Assembly: GCA_030770535.1 (NCBI GenBank)
Contig: JASVEC010000012.1
Span: 930,001-994,000 of the forward strand
Direction of reading: 5' to 3'
Source of the DNA: Batkoa obscura
Lineage: Eukaryota; Entomophthoromycota; Entomophthoromycetes; Entomophthorales; Batkoaceae
DNA: 64,000 nucleotides
Below are positions 1-12,455 of the stretch, one piece after another. Every line of letters starts with the position of its first letter. Position 1 is the stretch's first letter. Position numbers and translations under genes: made by a program. The notes beneath the pieces were generated by a model that saw nothing but the letters and a program-made list of their open reading frames with translations, made no database searches and was not told where the DNA came from.

Positions 1-2609
1 ATGATTTAGGATTAACTCCAATTGGTGACGAATGGAGAAGAGATATTATTTCAGAAAGTACTGGTGCTGGTCAAGAAGCTACTATTGGTTATATTGGCCT
101 TAAAGGACAAGAAAAATTCAAAAATTTCCAAAATGACTTTTTAGAGCGTATGCAAGAAGTTTATCATAATGATGAAAAACTTCAAGGCTTAGATGCCACT
201 ATGAAAAGTAAAATGAATGGAATTACTTCTTCTATTATCCAAAGTTGTATTCCAGATGGTCTTTATCGTAAATTTCCACAAAATCATATGCAGGTTATGA
301 CAGTTTCTGGTGCCAAAGGTTCTAATGTAAATGTATCCCAAATTTCATGTCTATTAGGACAACAAGAACTTGAAGGTCGTCGTGTACCATTAATGGCCTC
401 TGGTAAAACACTACCATCTTTTCAACCTTATGAAACTTCCGCTAGAGCTGGTGGTTTCATTGCTGGTCGATTCTTAACTGGTATTAAACCACAAGAGTAT
501 TTCTTCCATTGTATGGCTGGTCGTGAAGGTTTAATTGATACAGCTGTTAAAACTTCACGTTCTGGTTATCTTCAACGATGTCTTATTAAACATCTTGAAG
601 GTCTCCGTGTCCATTACGATTATACTGTTAGAGATTTCGATGGCTCCCTTCTTCAATTTTACTATGGTGAAGATGGTTTAGATGTCACTAAACAAAAATA
701 TATTAATAAGTTTGAATTTTCTGCTAGGAATTATTCTGCTATTAAAAACAGATATCCAATTAATCAAACTGCCTTTAATCATATCGATGGGAGTGATGCC
801 ATTAATTATAGTAAAAAGGTGGCTAAAAAACCTTATAAATATGATCCTACCATGGCTTTATATTCTCCTTCTAAATATCTTGGTTCCGTTTCAGAGAAAT
901 TCTATGGTGCCTTAAACAAATTTACATCTGATCCATCAAATGAACACTTATGGAAAGAAAGTGCTGGTGATTCTAATGCTGTTACAAAACGTAAATTTAA
1001 GACCTTAATGAATCTTAAATTTATGAGATCACTTGCTGATCCTGGAGAGGCAGTTGGTCTTTTAGCTGCCCAATCCGTTGGTGAACCATCTACTCAAATG
1101 ACATTGAACACTTTCCATTTTGCTGGTTTTGGTGCAAAAAACGTTACTCTTGGTATTCCTCGTCTCAGAGAAATCGTTATGGTTGCTTCTAAAGAAATCA
1201 AAACCCCTTCAATGACTTTATCTATTAAACCTGAAGTCACAGATCAAGAAAAAGAAGATTTCTGTAAACAAATCACTAAATTACGTTTAAGTGAATTGAC
1301 AGATGAAATTGAAGTTGTTGAAAGTTTAGCTACTGTAGAAAATACTCTTACCAAACAATATGTCATTAAACTTAAACTTTTCTCTCCAGAAGAATATACT
1401 CCAGAGTTTAGTGTTACTCCTCGATTAGTGGAACGCAGTATGATATTTTTCGCTAAGCGTCTTGAACACTTGCTTGTTTTAGAACTTCGTCGTAAGGGCA
1501 TCAGAATATCAATGCTTAATGCAGGTGAAAAGAAGGGTGATGATGATGAAGACGACGGTGAGGGTATCGATGATAAGCCAAGTACAAAGAAGAAAGCTGA
1601 TACAGGAGATTTATCCGATGGAGATGATGCTGAGGAATCTGATGGAGATGATGATGCTAAGAAGAATGAAAAGAGCAAACAAAAGGGAGTTTATGAAAAT
1701 GAAGATGAAAATGAAAAAGACGATGAACTTGAAGCTATTGATAAAGAATTTGCCGATGAAGATGAAGAATTAGATGAAAAGGAGGTTGAAGAAAAAATTA
1801 AAAAGTCAATCAATGATACTATCTCAGTCCATGATAATATTATCAAAAAAGCCAAATTTATTACTGACTTCAAATTCGACAATCAAGGAGGCAATTATGC
1901 TGAGTTCTGTCTTAACTTCCCAGTTAAAACAAAGAAAATTCTTATGGTTGGTATTGCTGAAAAAGCTTGCAAACAAGCCATTGTTCGTCAAGTTAAAAAT
2001 ATTGAAAGAGCGTTCCCAATTGAAAATGAAGCTGCTAATGATATGAGAAGATTAATAGCCACGGAAGGTTTAAATATTCAAGATATATGGAAATATTCCG
2101 ATATCATTGACGTTAATAATATAGAAACAAATGATTGTTATAATATGCTTATAACGTATGGTGTTGAAGCTTGTAGAAATTCAATCAAGAGAGAAATTGC
2201 TTCTGTGTTCGGAGTTTATGGTATTGAAGTTGATCAACGTCATTTAGCATTAATCGCTGATTACATGGTAGTTTTAATTTATTTTATTTTAGAATTTTAG
2301 CTAACTTTAGTTTTAATTAGACTTATGAAGGTGGCTATAGAGCGTTTAATCGTATGTCTATTAAAACTTGTCCATCACCACTTCAACAAATGTCCTTTGA
2401 AACAACGGTTTCTTTCCTTACAAAAGCGGTTCTGTAAGTTTAACTTTTTTTATCTAATATTTATGGTTTTTTATAATTGTTTTAGTCATAATGATCATGA
2501 TACCTTAATGTCACCATCATCTAGAATTGTACTTGGTAAAGTAGTTGAAGGTGGTACTGGAGCCTTTGGTGTTTACCAACCAATTACACTAAATTCTAAA
2601 GTACATTAA
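1..2609 (+). CDS. RPA1: RNA polymerase I largest subunit (A190), 3' part
   Basis: C-terminal two thirds of the largest catalytic subunit of RNA polymerase I, which transcribes rDNA in the nucleolus. The frame is already open at the left edge (from base 3), so the 5' part lies outside. Bases 480-690 encode the conserved stretch with MAGREGLIDTAVKTSRSGY, and bases 1030-1215 the bridge-helix/trigger-loop region (GEPSTQMTLNTFHFAG). The RHLVERSMIFF-like jaw region is followed by a long acidic, Lys-rich insert (bases 1540-1800), a hallmark of Pol I rather than Pol II or III. Two short introns lie near the 3' end: 2268-2320, which joins ADYM to TYEGGYRAF, and 2434-2485, which joins LTKAV to LHNDHD. 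The protein ends with GAFGVYQPI and a short tail at TAA 2607-2609. Pol I identity rests on the acidic insert and the C-terminal block; confidence is high. Confidence 0.95.
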
Positions 2610-3300
2610 GTAACGTTGTAGTTTAATAGATTTGTAGAAAAATTTTTATATGTCCTTTATACTTTAATGCTATTACGTTTGTTACCCCTTTTTATAGAAT
2701 ATAATTTTAAATCTAGTCAATTTAATTTTTACTAATTAAAGATTCATACAATTTTGTTTATAGATTTGAATTGTTTTATTATAACTGTTATTGATATTGG
2801 TTCTTACTTTTGATATTTGCTATTGAATAGTTTGTTAGTTATAAAATATCATGTTATTAAAGGAGATTATATAATAATTTTGTCAAAAATTTTCCTGCTA
2901 TTTCTTAATTGACACCACTTTTTAAAATGTAGCCGTTTTTTTAGTATATTGCAATTTAATAAAATGATTATTTATTTATAACATAACATTTTAAATAAGA
3001 CATGATGACATTTATTGAATAATTAATATAGAAAATGCCATTCAAAAGGAATTTTTTAAATTAAAACTATGAAATAAATAGGATTTGCTCAAAGTTAAAT
3101 CCAAATAATTTTAGTGAAACGAAATATGGTTTGCAATTCAAGCAATACAAAGTAACTAATTAAGCATTATTGGAACTTCAAAATTTAATTACATTTATTT
3201 TTTACCTTTCTTTGTCATTCTATCTTAAATCAATATCTGGGACCATAACTGCTTCAATATATCTATATCAGCCTTTCTTTTCTATTAATTACACTTTGAG
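2610..3300. other. intergenic, no gene seen
   Basis: A+T-rich spacer between RPA1 and the first F-box pseudogene. I see no conserved reading frame, RNA gene or repeat element here. Confidence 0.6.
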
Positions 3301-4740
3301 ATGCCATTAAAACTAGAACTATTGTTCGAAATATTACTAGAAGACGTTTTCAAACTAATAGACCCAATAGAGTTATTTGAGCTACGCTATAAGTAAATAA
3401 AGTCATTGAATACAACCTAATCATTTCAAGTTACACCCAATATGAGTTAGATAAGTATATAAGCTATCAAAATCGAAGTTATTTAGATAACAAGTTTAAA
3501 AATATCATGACTACCAAGGAAAATTCATTAAAGAAAATGGAAGGCTAATGATACACTTAAATATAACTGATAAGACTATTGAACACTTAGATTATTACTT
3601 AAACGCTGTATCTATAAATTACGTAAAAACATCCAATGATTTTAGTATTAGTAGTGATAATTGGGATGATATTTGAAATGATATTGAGAATGATAGCAAT
3701 AATGATGATGACAGTAATAATGATAATAGTATCAATGATAATGATGGCGATGATAATAACAACAATAATATCAATAGTGATAATAAAATTGAGGTAAACG
3801 TTAAATTATCAAAACTAAAGAGAATGATTATACATTCTTTTAATTATAAAGAATCATTAAAGTTATTTAATAACTGTTTAAAGTAACCCGAGGCGATTGA
3901 AGTGGTTGAGTATAATAATATAATTATTAAGGATATTGTTAAACATTTAAACCCGTCTAAATTAAAGGTATTGAAAATATATTCCAGAAATAATTTATAT
4001 TTTGAAGGATCAGATACTATTAAAACAAAACTCAATAATTTGAAGAGATTCAACTAAAAATCGTATGAAAGTATTAAAGGTTTTAATGAAATTTAAAATG
4101 AAATAAATTTTAAATCAAACTTGGAGTCAAAAATTAAAGGACATTTTGATAGCTATTATAAATTCGACTGTTTTGGCAATTTAAAGCAATTCAAAAATGA
4201 AAAATCAACTATTGGTGACCTTTGTTGCTTTGATATCAATGACAAGCATAATGTAGAGATAATAGAAAATAGTAACCTTATTACTTTAAGTTACTTTATT
4301 GCACATTATAGTCCTAATCTTCACTCTTTAATATTATTAACGATAAAAGAAATTCATCTTGGTAGATTATCTATGGATTTACTATGTACCATTTCATTAT
4401 TGTCAAATATTCAAATTCAATAACTTGAGTATTTTGATTATAATTCTATAGAGCCACTTTATAACCCCAATTTAAATAAAGTAGATTGTAATTCAGCTAA
4501 AAGCAAATTTATGAAACATATTAAAATTCAAGAACTTCGTCTTAACTTTGATCAATTCTTTTTTTCTTGTCCTTTTTTCCAAATCCCGAACTATTGAAGG
4601 TTGAGTATTTTAAGTTGGCAAATACTGATACAACTGTCGACTATAAACTTGCTAAGCCACTACTGCTTATCTCTACCTACATGAAAGACATGGATAGTGC
4701 GACTTATAATAAACCTATAAGTATTTCTATGTTAGACTGA
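3301..4740 (+). pseudogene. decayed F-box/LRR family member 1
   Basis: Relic related to the intact F-box gene at 8161-9534. It opens with an ATG and an F-box start (VFKLIDPIELFELR) that runs straight into a stop. The next family block (VNKVIEYNLIISSY) is in another frame with about eight residues missing, and a later piece at 4121-4423 is open for 100 codons and matches the family's IKGH/F.CFGNL repeat. The end (TTAGACTGA) corresponds to the end of the intact protein. Several frameshifts and stops make it non-coding. Between 3650 and 3790 an AAT/GAT-rich simple repeat, absent from the intact gene, would encode Asn/Asp. It belongs to a local birth-and-death family. Confidence 0.85.
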
Positions 4741-5204
4741 GTAAGCTTATTATAAACTATCACTTGGGCCTATTTTAGCATAGCTTATTATTTTATTATT
4801 TAAACTATGACAATTAAAGAAATCAATTATTTTAATACAAAATTTGATAGGCTATTTATAGGCAAAAATAAGCATCTATCTTTTTTACAATAAATTGTTT
4901 TATATGTTTGAGTACATTTTGATCCAAAGATATTAGTAAGACTTATTGGCAATAAAAGCTTAAACTAAACGTTGAAATGTAATGAATACTTAATAATATG
5001 GAATCTTCAATAACAAAACGTAAAATAAATAAATTCGTGTAAGAATATATTTTATGTCGACTTGTAGATCATTTATAATGTATAAAAAGTACTTTACTCA
5101 ATATATGATTTAGATAAAAAGTATTTTATATAGCTTTTATAAACAGCAAACTATGGGAAAAAACATAATTAAGGTATAGTAACCAAAACTTTTTTTAAGA
5201 TCTT
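4741..5204. other. intergenic, no gene seen
   Basis: Plain A+T-rich sequence with many stops in all frames. No element boundary or conserved motif was recognised. Confidence 0.55.
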
Positions 5205-5760
5205 GAACCCGTTAGTACAAGTGTCTTTATTAAATATTAACAAATTAAAGAAAATTTGTGCGGCCAGCGAAAGAGGGGTTTGATCCCTTTGGGATCAGTA
5301 CTTACACGTTTAATGGCCCAAAAGACACTGTTAATCCAGGCAATATCCCTTTTAAAGTAAAGACAAAGAGCAGAAAGGCCTGACTTTGGATTTTTAGCCA
5401 AAGAGATATAGTGTGCTTTGTAGATTATCCATAAGATAGAATCTATGAAGCAAGTAAAAAAGCAAGATTTGAAATCAAAGAGGATTGCTTGAAAGTAGAA
5501 TTTGGAGGATAAAGCACGTAAAATGTTATAATGAAATATATCGTGTAAGGTTTTGACCTAGAGGCTCAGGTCACATAAAAGTTGAAAAATTCATGAAGCA
5601 ATTTGCTGTCTTTGTATGAGCACCATGAGCAGTCTGGAGAAATTCTTGGAAGGAACTTAACTATCTGAGCTCCAGTAGTGAAGGCATTGTGGAGGGTTCT
5701 CCACAGTAAATAGTGATGTTTAGTGTCGAGGCTTGGCAAAAATCACCAATTAACAACTTC
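5205..5760 (-). mobile_element. LINE fragment, C-terminal zf-RVT part of ORF2
   Basis: Visibly richer in G+C than its surroundings. Read on the minus strand, a frame entering at about 5750 gives WRTLHNAFTTGAQIVKFLPR followed by SPDCSWC and an HEFFNF block. This is the zinc-finger region found after the reverse transcriptase domain of fungal LINEs (W-x-x-LH...TG...C-x-x-C...H). The last Cys of the finger is not conserved (H-E-F-F-N-F). The frame then carries several stops and at least one frameshift toward 5205, where a second frame resumes (VFWAIKRVSTDPKGIKPLFR). No reverse transcriptase core is present, so it is a 5'-truncated, dead insertion. The retained G+C suggests it is younger than the neighbouring relics. 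Confidence 0.72.
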
Positions 5761-6320
5761 AAGTTATAACATCTATTTTGATTTAGTAAAATAATCTAAA
5801 TTGAATTATTATTGTTAACTGAAAGAAATTTTAACACATTTCTATTTGTTACTTGCATTGAATAATTTTCTAAAATGTAACCAAGTTTTTCAAAGGCTCT
5901 AGAAGAAAGCTCTATGGATCTTTTAATGTGATAGATTTTAAAAGGGCTTTTAATAACTTAATGGTTATGTTGGCTGAGGTGATCGAGTTCCAAACACCAA
6001 TTACGTATATGTCTAGGTAAGGTAATAGACAAAAGTTTTTTGTTTTTGTTTTTATTTTTAAAGGCTAATAAACTAATATCAATAAACAATAATGCTTAAA
6101 TAAAACTAGTTAAATTAGTTTATTAAATAGTAATTGTTCAAAATAAGTCTAATTATTTTCTATATATTAGCTTTTAAATTGATATTCCAAGTTAATAAAT
6201 AAATAAAGCGAAAATATTATTCTAAATAACTTTTTAACACTTATTTCTAAAAACTTGCGTCACTCAAAATGTTATAATTAAAAACATTTTACTAAAATTT
6301 GATAAACTAAAGCCTAAGTA
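5761..6320. other. intergenic, no gene seen
   Basis: A+T-rich spacer between the LINE fragment and the second F-box relic. A tRNA-like string near 5968 was examined and does not fold as a tRNA. Confidence 0.5.
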
Positions 6321-7754
6321 ATGACAAAAGTTAGCCAATTAAACGTTATATCAGAACTTGTAAGACTCAAAATACTTTTAACCTTTCTTTTTTTATTAAA
6401 TTTACTTTCAAATGATTATACATTCAAGTTTTTGTCCGACATCTTGTTAATAGGAATACTCAAATTAGTGGACCCAGTTGACCTATTTGAGCTAAGATTT
6501 TTAAACAAATATGTATTCAAAGTTGTTAACAGGGATATTAAGTACAACTCGATCATCTCAGGCCATAACCACAGTAAGCTTCAAAACTATTATAGTATAG
6601 AAATGTACAGTAAATACCAACACCAAAAATGTTGATTAAAGAAAACCGGTTATTAATGAGACATTTAAATACGTCTAGCCACGCTATTTGAAACTTAACT
6701 TATTGTCTAAACATATTATCTACGACTTATATTTTATATTATGATTCGCCTGGTTCAACCCATAAAAATAGAATTGGATTTAAAACTACCAAATTTAAAA
6801 AATAGTTGCTAACTAATATTCTTTTTTAGAAATATTAGATAATTCTAGCAGTTGTTTAAACTAGATTGAAGTGTTAAAAATTACTGGACACAATAAAATA
6901 TATATTAGCAGCATTATTCAGCATTTAAATCTAAGCAAAATGAGGGTATTAAGAACATATTTTAAAGATGATCTATATATTGATGGATTAGGTGAAATTA
7001 AAGTACAATTTTACAACTTAAAAGTACTAAAACTAAAATCAGTAAGAATAATTACAAGTTTAATTGAAATCAACTGAAGTATAAATTTTAAATCAAAGTT
7101 ATATTTAAAAATTAAAGGATATTTCAAAGGAAGTTTTAATTTTCATTATTTTAGTAATTTAAACCAATTTGAAGTTATTGAATTATTTGCTTATAATTTT
7201 TCTTCTTTTAACGTTGACAATGAGCGTAATATGTGAGTAATCAAAAATGACAATACTATTGCTTTGGGTTATTTAATGCAACATTCCAAACTTAACTGTA
7301 GTTTTTTAAAATTAGTAACACTAAGAAAAGTTTATTTTAGTACATTATCAATAGACTTGTTACACTCTGTTTTATTACTATATAATATTCAAATAATCCG
7401 ATTTGATCATTTGGATTGATGTTATACAGTGATTGCATAGTATTAGCATCTGGCTGAAGTAGATTCTAATTCAGTCAAATATGAGTTCATAGAACATATC
7501 AAGATTAAACATGTTACTACTACATTCAAACAGTTGCTCGTTTTTCTCTCCTTTTTTCCAAATCTTGAAAATAAAAAATAGAGGAACTTAAGTTAATATG
7601 TGCTGCCTCAACTATTGGTTGCCAACCTACATCCCCATTATTATTTACAGTTAATGTGGCATATTTTAATGGAGCTACTTCGAAGAAAAGCTATGACGAA
7701 GAAGCTTATAACACCCTTAATAATTTCCTAATATTAGATTGACTAAAATTATAA
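6321..7754 (+). pseudogene. decayed F-box/LRR family member 2
   Basis: Same family as 8161-9534. The first 104 codons are open and contain the F-box core (FLSDILLIGILKLVDPVDLF, then LRFLNKYVFKVVNRDIKYN). The open frame ends at 6635, where the homologous protein would continue. Later segments remain recognisable, for example 6871-7077, which matches the LNxxKLKVLK...LYxDGLxEIKxQF block, and the C-terminal LDxLKL end at TAA 7752-7754. Multiple stops and frame changes separate these pieces. The first 30 or so codons before the F-box have no counterpart in the intact gene, so the ATG at 6321 may not have been the original start. Confidence 0.85.
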
Positions 7755-8160
7755 TCAATCCTTCTTGTGCCTTTCAAATAATCCTTTATTTTTATTTTAT
7801 CTTGTTATAATTATACCTTTAAAAATAGTTGGAATTAACCCAAAGCTCCTTTTGATCTCAAGGCTTTTTCAATCCACCTTATTATTTAATATTATATAAT
7901 TTTTTTGTTTAATAAACAATGCCTTAGAGATATATATTTTTAAAATATGTATTTGAAAATTAAACTTTTTTAAAACTTTTTTATAAAGAGTTTTATTTTT
8001 AAAAGGCAAGTTATTTCAAATCAAACTGTAATATTATTTCTAAAAATAGTAAATTACACCTCAGCTATTCTCTAACTAGCCAATTAAGCATTATACTAAA
8101 GCTTTAAATGTATAATTTATTTTCTTCTAAATTTTCTTTTTCATTAGTTTTCCTTTCAAA
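7755..8160. other. intergenic, promoter side of the F-box gene
   Basis: A+T-rich. Bases 7845-7885 are slightly richer in G+C but show no identifiable feature. Presumably contains the promoter of the F-box gene starting at 8161; no clear motif was singled out. Confidence 0.45.
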
Positions 8161-9534
8161 ATGGTTTTAAAATTCGAGTGTCTATCTGACATCTTATTAA
8201 TAGAAATATTCAAATTAGTGAATCCAGTTGAGTTATTCGAGTTGATATTTTTAAATAAATATCTATCCAAGGTTGTAAATAGAGCAATCAAATATAACTT
8301 AACTATTTCAAGTTATAGCCTAAAATTAGATAACAGAATTCGCTACTCTCAAGAATCTAAATTATATGATAAGTACCAACAAACATTTATTAGAAAAAAC
8401 GGCAAACTAATGAGACATTTGAATCTAACTGATGATACTGTTGGAAATTTAGAATATTGCTCGAATGTAATATCTATAAACTACACCCCTGACGCTAGCC
8501 ATCCTGGTCATACCATGGAGAACGGATCAAACACTTTATTATCAGAGTTGAATTTTAAGTTACCGAAGTTGAAAAAAATGGTCATCAGTAAATACACTCC
8601 TTTGCTATTATTAAAGCAGTTTAAGAATTATTTAAATCAGCTTCAAGTGTTAAAGGTTACTGGGCAGAATGTTATAGTTATTAGCGACATCATTTCATAT
8701 TTAAATCCAAACAAATTAAAGGTACTAAAGTTATACTGTGGAGGCAATTTGTATCTAGATGGATTAGATGAGGTCAAAGCGCAGTTTTTTAATTTAAAGG
8801 CATTAGAATTAGTGTCAAAGCATATAATCAATAGTTTATTTGAGATCAACAACAATGTAAGTTTTCAAGCAAAGTTAGATTTGAAAATTAAAGGGCATTT
8901 CAATCCTGACTTAAATTTTCAATGTTTTGGTAATCTAAACCAATTTAGGAGTATTAAATTGATTTTATATAATATTTGTCTTTTTGATATTGATGATGAA
9001 CAGAATATGGGAGTAATCAAAAACAGTAATATAACCACCTTGGGTTACTTAGGGCCACTTCACAAATTTAATTGCAACTATTTAAAAATATCAACATTAA
9101 GAGAATTATATTTTGTTACAGTACCAATAGATTTATTGCAGTCCATTTCTTTATTGCCAAATATTCAAATTATTCAACTTGATGAGTTAGAAAGTCATAT
9201 CATAAAAGCACTTTACAACCCTTATCTAAATGAAGTAAATTATAGTTCAATTAAATGTAAGTTTATAAAACAGGTTAAGATTGGATTTGCTAAAACAACA
9301 TTAGTGCAGTTACTGTCTTTTTTATCCTTTTTTCCAAACCTTGAAAAATTAAATGTAAAGAATTTTAGACTAATACTCACTGATGAAAGTACCAACCATC
9401 AACTCACTACCCCATTATTATTATTTACTACTTATCTGAAATACTTCAATAAAAGAACTTATAGAGAATTCAAAGATGAAATAGTTTACAATAAGCTTAA
9501 AAGTATTCCAATGCTAAATTGGACAAAACTATAA
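8161..9534 (+). CDS. F-box/leucine-rich-repeat-like protein
   Basis: Single-exon gene for 457 residues, the only intact member of its family in the window. Residues 5-46 form an F-box (LSDILLIEIFKLVNPVELFE, then LxFLNKYLSKVVNRAIKYN). From about residue 90 the protein consists of irregular Leu-rich repeats with spaced L-x-x-L-x-L patterns. By family knowledge such proteins are substrate receptors of SCF ubiquitin ligases: the F-box binds Skp1 and the repeats bind a target. The target cannot be inferred. The protein is rich in Asn, Lys, Ile and Leu, matching the base composition. Three close relatives on the same strand (3301, 6321, 12456) and one on the other strand (47139) are broken, so this family turns over quickly. 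Whether this copy is expressed is unknown. Confidence 0.85.
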   Translation: MVLKFECLSDILLIEIFKLVNPVELFELIFLNKYLSKVVNRAIKYNLTISSYSLKLDNRIRYSQESKLYDKYQQTFIRKNGKLMRHLNLTDDTVGNLEYCSNVISINYTPDASHPGHTMENGSNTLLSELNFKLPKLKKMVISKYTPLLLLKQFKNYLNQLQVLKVTGQNVIVISDIISYLNPNKLKVLKLYCGGNLYLDGLDEVKAQFFNLKALELVSKHIINSLFEINNNVSFQAKLDLKIKGHFNPDLNFQCFGNLNQFRSIKLILYNICLFDIDDEQNMGVIKNSNITTLGYLGPLHKFNCNYLKISTLRELYFVTVPIDLLQSISLLPNIQIIQLDELESHIIKALYNPYLNEVNYSSIKCKFIKQVKIGFAKTTLVQLLSFLSFFPNLEKLNVKNFRLILTDESTNHQLTTPLLLFTTYLKYFNKRTYREFKDEIVYNKLKSIPMLNWTKL

Positions 9535-9999
9535 CTAGTGATTCGTTAGCTTTTAACTTCGTTACTTATTATTCAATTCCATATTTGTTATATAAATTTA
9601 ACTGTTAATAAAATTAATATTAGATATACTTATTTTTAAATATCTCACTAGGAATTTTTACATTTAATGGCACAGAAAAATAAACAAATGAAGTTAAAAA
9701 AAGTCACTTTATATATTATTTGATAACTTTAAATAAAAATAAAAATAATTTATAATACGGAAAGTTTAAATTTTTTGTTTATTAAATTTGAATTTTTATA
9801 CATTAGTTTATAAAAAAAGCACATCTCAGTTTACTAAAGACTATATTATCTATTTTAAAATATACGTTGATTTTTAAACTTATTATCAGTTATTTCATAT
9901 TATATAAAATTATGTTAACCAGTATTAAATTACAATACTAAAGATTTTGTAATAAATAAATAAATTATTAAAGTTTATTACTAATAATAATAAACTTAA
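9535..9999. other. intergenic, no gene seen
   Basis: Very A+T-rich spacer after the intact F-box gene and before the DNA transposon. No conserved frame was seen. Confidence 0.5.
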
Positions 10000-12455
10000 T
10001 TAAGCGATGTATAAAATTAATGTTTTAAAAGAAACAGGAAATAAAAACCAACAAGTAGCATTATTGTCAACTATAGCCTCAGTATATTCTTTTGATGAAT
10101 GTAAAAGTTTTGGATTTAATATAAGTAGAAATCAATATGATTATTCAAATAATTATTAATGATAAAATATCAACATTATGACTTATTATTAAAAGATTTA
10201 AAAAAATTAAAGATGACCAAATTAAAATTATTATGCAATATTTACTTAATAATTTAATTATTTTATGAAGATTTAATAAAAAGAATAACATGAATAAATA
10301 TTCATCAAATAATATATATATTAAATAAAAATAGATAACACATAGTTGTGAAATATTGCTTTATTTAGCTCTCGGATTGATTATAACACAACAATCACTT
10401 AAGTTGTTGTGTTCTCAAGTCCAAACACAATCAAACCAGAGTCCCTTATTTTGATTTGCTGCGAGAATTTATAACTTCATATTGCAAAGAATATTATCTC
10501 GTTTTAATATCCATACTTATTGGAGTATAAAAGAGATTCTTCAATATGATAACTCGAGGCTTTTTTTTAATTGGATTACTCCCTGATAACGTATCGTTAA
10601 TAAAGTCACTAAGTCTTTCTGACAACATCTTGTATAGATTTTACGGCAGTATCTTCCATTGTATTTGCTTACATAATTCGTAGCTTATTACGTACTATTT
10701 CTATTAAGTTAAGTCTATCTTAGTTACATAAACTAAGACCCTTCGACTCAAGGCAAGTTAATTAAGCAAGAGTAGCTTTTAACTTCGACCACTAAGTATC
10801 AACTTTCACATAGTAAATATTTTAATGATTTAAAAAATAAAGCAGTAGCTAGGTCAATATCTTTAAATATATATTAAGTAGTTTTTGAAATACACCAAGA
10901 AAAACATGTTTATGTAGTATATGTGTCCAGTATACAGCTAGAGAAAAGTTATTTGAAAATCAAATAAATACAACCATAAAAAATAAACCAGAGATAGAAG
11001 AATCTCTTAACAAAGAAAAAAGATCATGCAAATTATATAAATTTTGTATTAACACTCAAAAAAATATATTTAATGAAACTATTAAAAAATTAAATAATAA
11101 AACTTATATAATAATTTTAGACTTTAAATAAAATATGGAAATAAAGACAAGACCAAATCTAATAAATTTAGATCATTATAATAGATAAAATAAATAAGCT
11201 ATATCAATATTAAGGGTTGGTATTTTATATTTAAAAACGATAAAACAATAGGCAAAGTTTATTTTGATTATTTATCTGAAATATTAAATCATGATTCATC
11301 ATATTCAGGAGATTGTTTAATTGATTTAATATCTAAAGAGCTTTTATTTAAAAAGTTTACAAAAATTAATATATGCGCAGATACAGGATATCATTTTGAA
11401 TCTCAAGAGTTTTTATATTATATACTTGAAGAAATTTATAAAATAAGTACTAGTTTAAATATTAATCTTGATTTTTTTGCTGAGTATCATGGAAAAAGTA
11501 TAGTTGATGGACATTTTGGAAATCTTCTACAATGGAAAAATAGTTTTGAAGCATTAGGTAAAATAGAAGATATTGGTCAACTAATTTCAAATTTCAGATT
11601 TTTATTTGTAAACATAATAGAATTGATAACTCAACTGTTAATAATGGGAAAACATATATAATTTTTAAAAAGTATGAAAGAAACAAAGATATAATAAGAA
11701 TATTAAAAATATAAGGTATCAAAAAGTATTTACCTTTTACTAAACGTGATAATAAATTACACTGTTATCTAGTATCTGATAAATAAACAAAAAGCGATAT
11801 AATTACAATTAAAGTTATAAAGTCTACAAAAAATTAAAAAATTAAAAAATTAAAAAATTAAAAAATTAAAAGATCAGCCCCAGCTTATTTTATAAAAATA
11901 ACAGAAAGTTTAAAAGCTTCAATATTTAGTAAGCAAGTAAGTAGCTTGTTAAATGATATAAATCAATTGTTAGATGTTGATATTACTTAGATTATTAATA
12001 GCTAAGTTAATAAATAGTCAAAGGGCAAGTAACTGTAATAATAAATAAAAACTATTATTACATTGCTTGTATCATATAGGGATAGTTAATTATAGTTTTG
12101 GGGCCAACTGCTACCTCTCGTGTAACTATTTATTAGCTTAATCATATATTAATAATGTAATTATAACATTAAAACTATTCATTTGTTTGATAGCAAATCT
12201 GTAATGTTGGCTATAAAACAGTCAATAATAAATATTTTTCCATGAAGTTTTATAGGAATATATATTTATTTATATATTACAACTTTGATTGATATTAATA
12301 TATAGGCTACATTGTTAAAAGCCTTACTAATCCAGGGACTTGTATCAAACTTAATAGAAATTCCATTAACTTACAATATAAATTATAATAAAATAATTTA
12401 AAACTGTGTTAGGTACTTTGCTTTTTAATAAAAAAATTATTTTTATAGAATTTTA
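10000..12455 (+). mobile_element. DNA transposon copy A, decayed, interrupted by a solo LTR
   Basis: Element shared with copy B (17741-19341). A 50-codon frame at 10007 (ALLSTIASVYSFDECKSFGF) looks like its N-terminal part. After the inserted LTR, translated pieces show three acidic blocks: IIILDFK with N-M-E-I after a stop, CADTGYHFES, and FFAEYHGKSIVDGHFG. They are spaced as in an RNase-H-fold (DDE/D) transposase. A Cys-x-x-Cys-like stretch precedes them. I cannot assign a superfamily. The frame is broken by several stops and a few shifts, so the copy is dead. A 9-10 bp A/T unit is tandemly expanded at 11835-11870. The outer ends and any terminal inverted repeats are uncertain; the 3' limit is where similarity to copy B stops. 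Insertion appears to have removed the first part of the F-box pseudogene downstream. Confidence 0.65.
10347..10810 (+). repeat. solo LTR, copy 1 (nested in transposon copy A)
   Basis: A 464-bp LTR starting TGTGAAATATTG and ending TTTCACA, flanked by the 4-bp target duplication TAGT (10343-10346 and 10811-10814). It carries a TATA-like TATAAAAG box. Near-identical copies lie at 45242 and 59608. No internal retroelement region adjoins it, so it is a recombination remnant of an LTR retrotransposon (TG...CA ends; superfamily not determinable from the LTR alone). It sits inside the DNA transposon and is therefore younger than it. Confidence 0.85.

Noticed and set aside
1244-1678. 144-codon minus-strand frame antisense to RPA1
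   Set aside because: A Ser/Pro-rich shadow of the acidic insert on the coding strand.
5955-6010. tRNA-like string (TGGCTGAGGTGATCGAGTTCC) resembling A and B boxes
   Set aside because: The two box-like motifs are only a few bases apart and no acceptor, anticodon or T stem can be formed.
7840-7880. Shared 12-mer (CCAAAGCTCCTT) with the island at 61870
   Set aside because: Similarity does not extend beyond the short word, so a common repeat is not supported.
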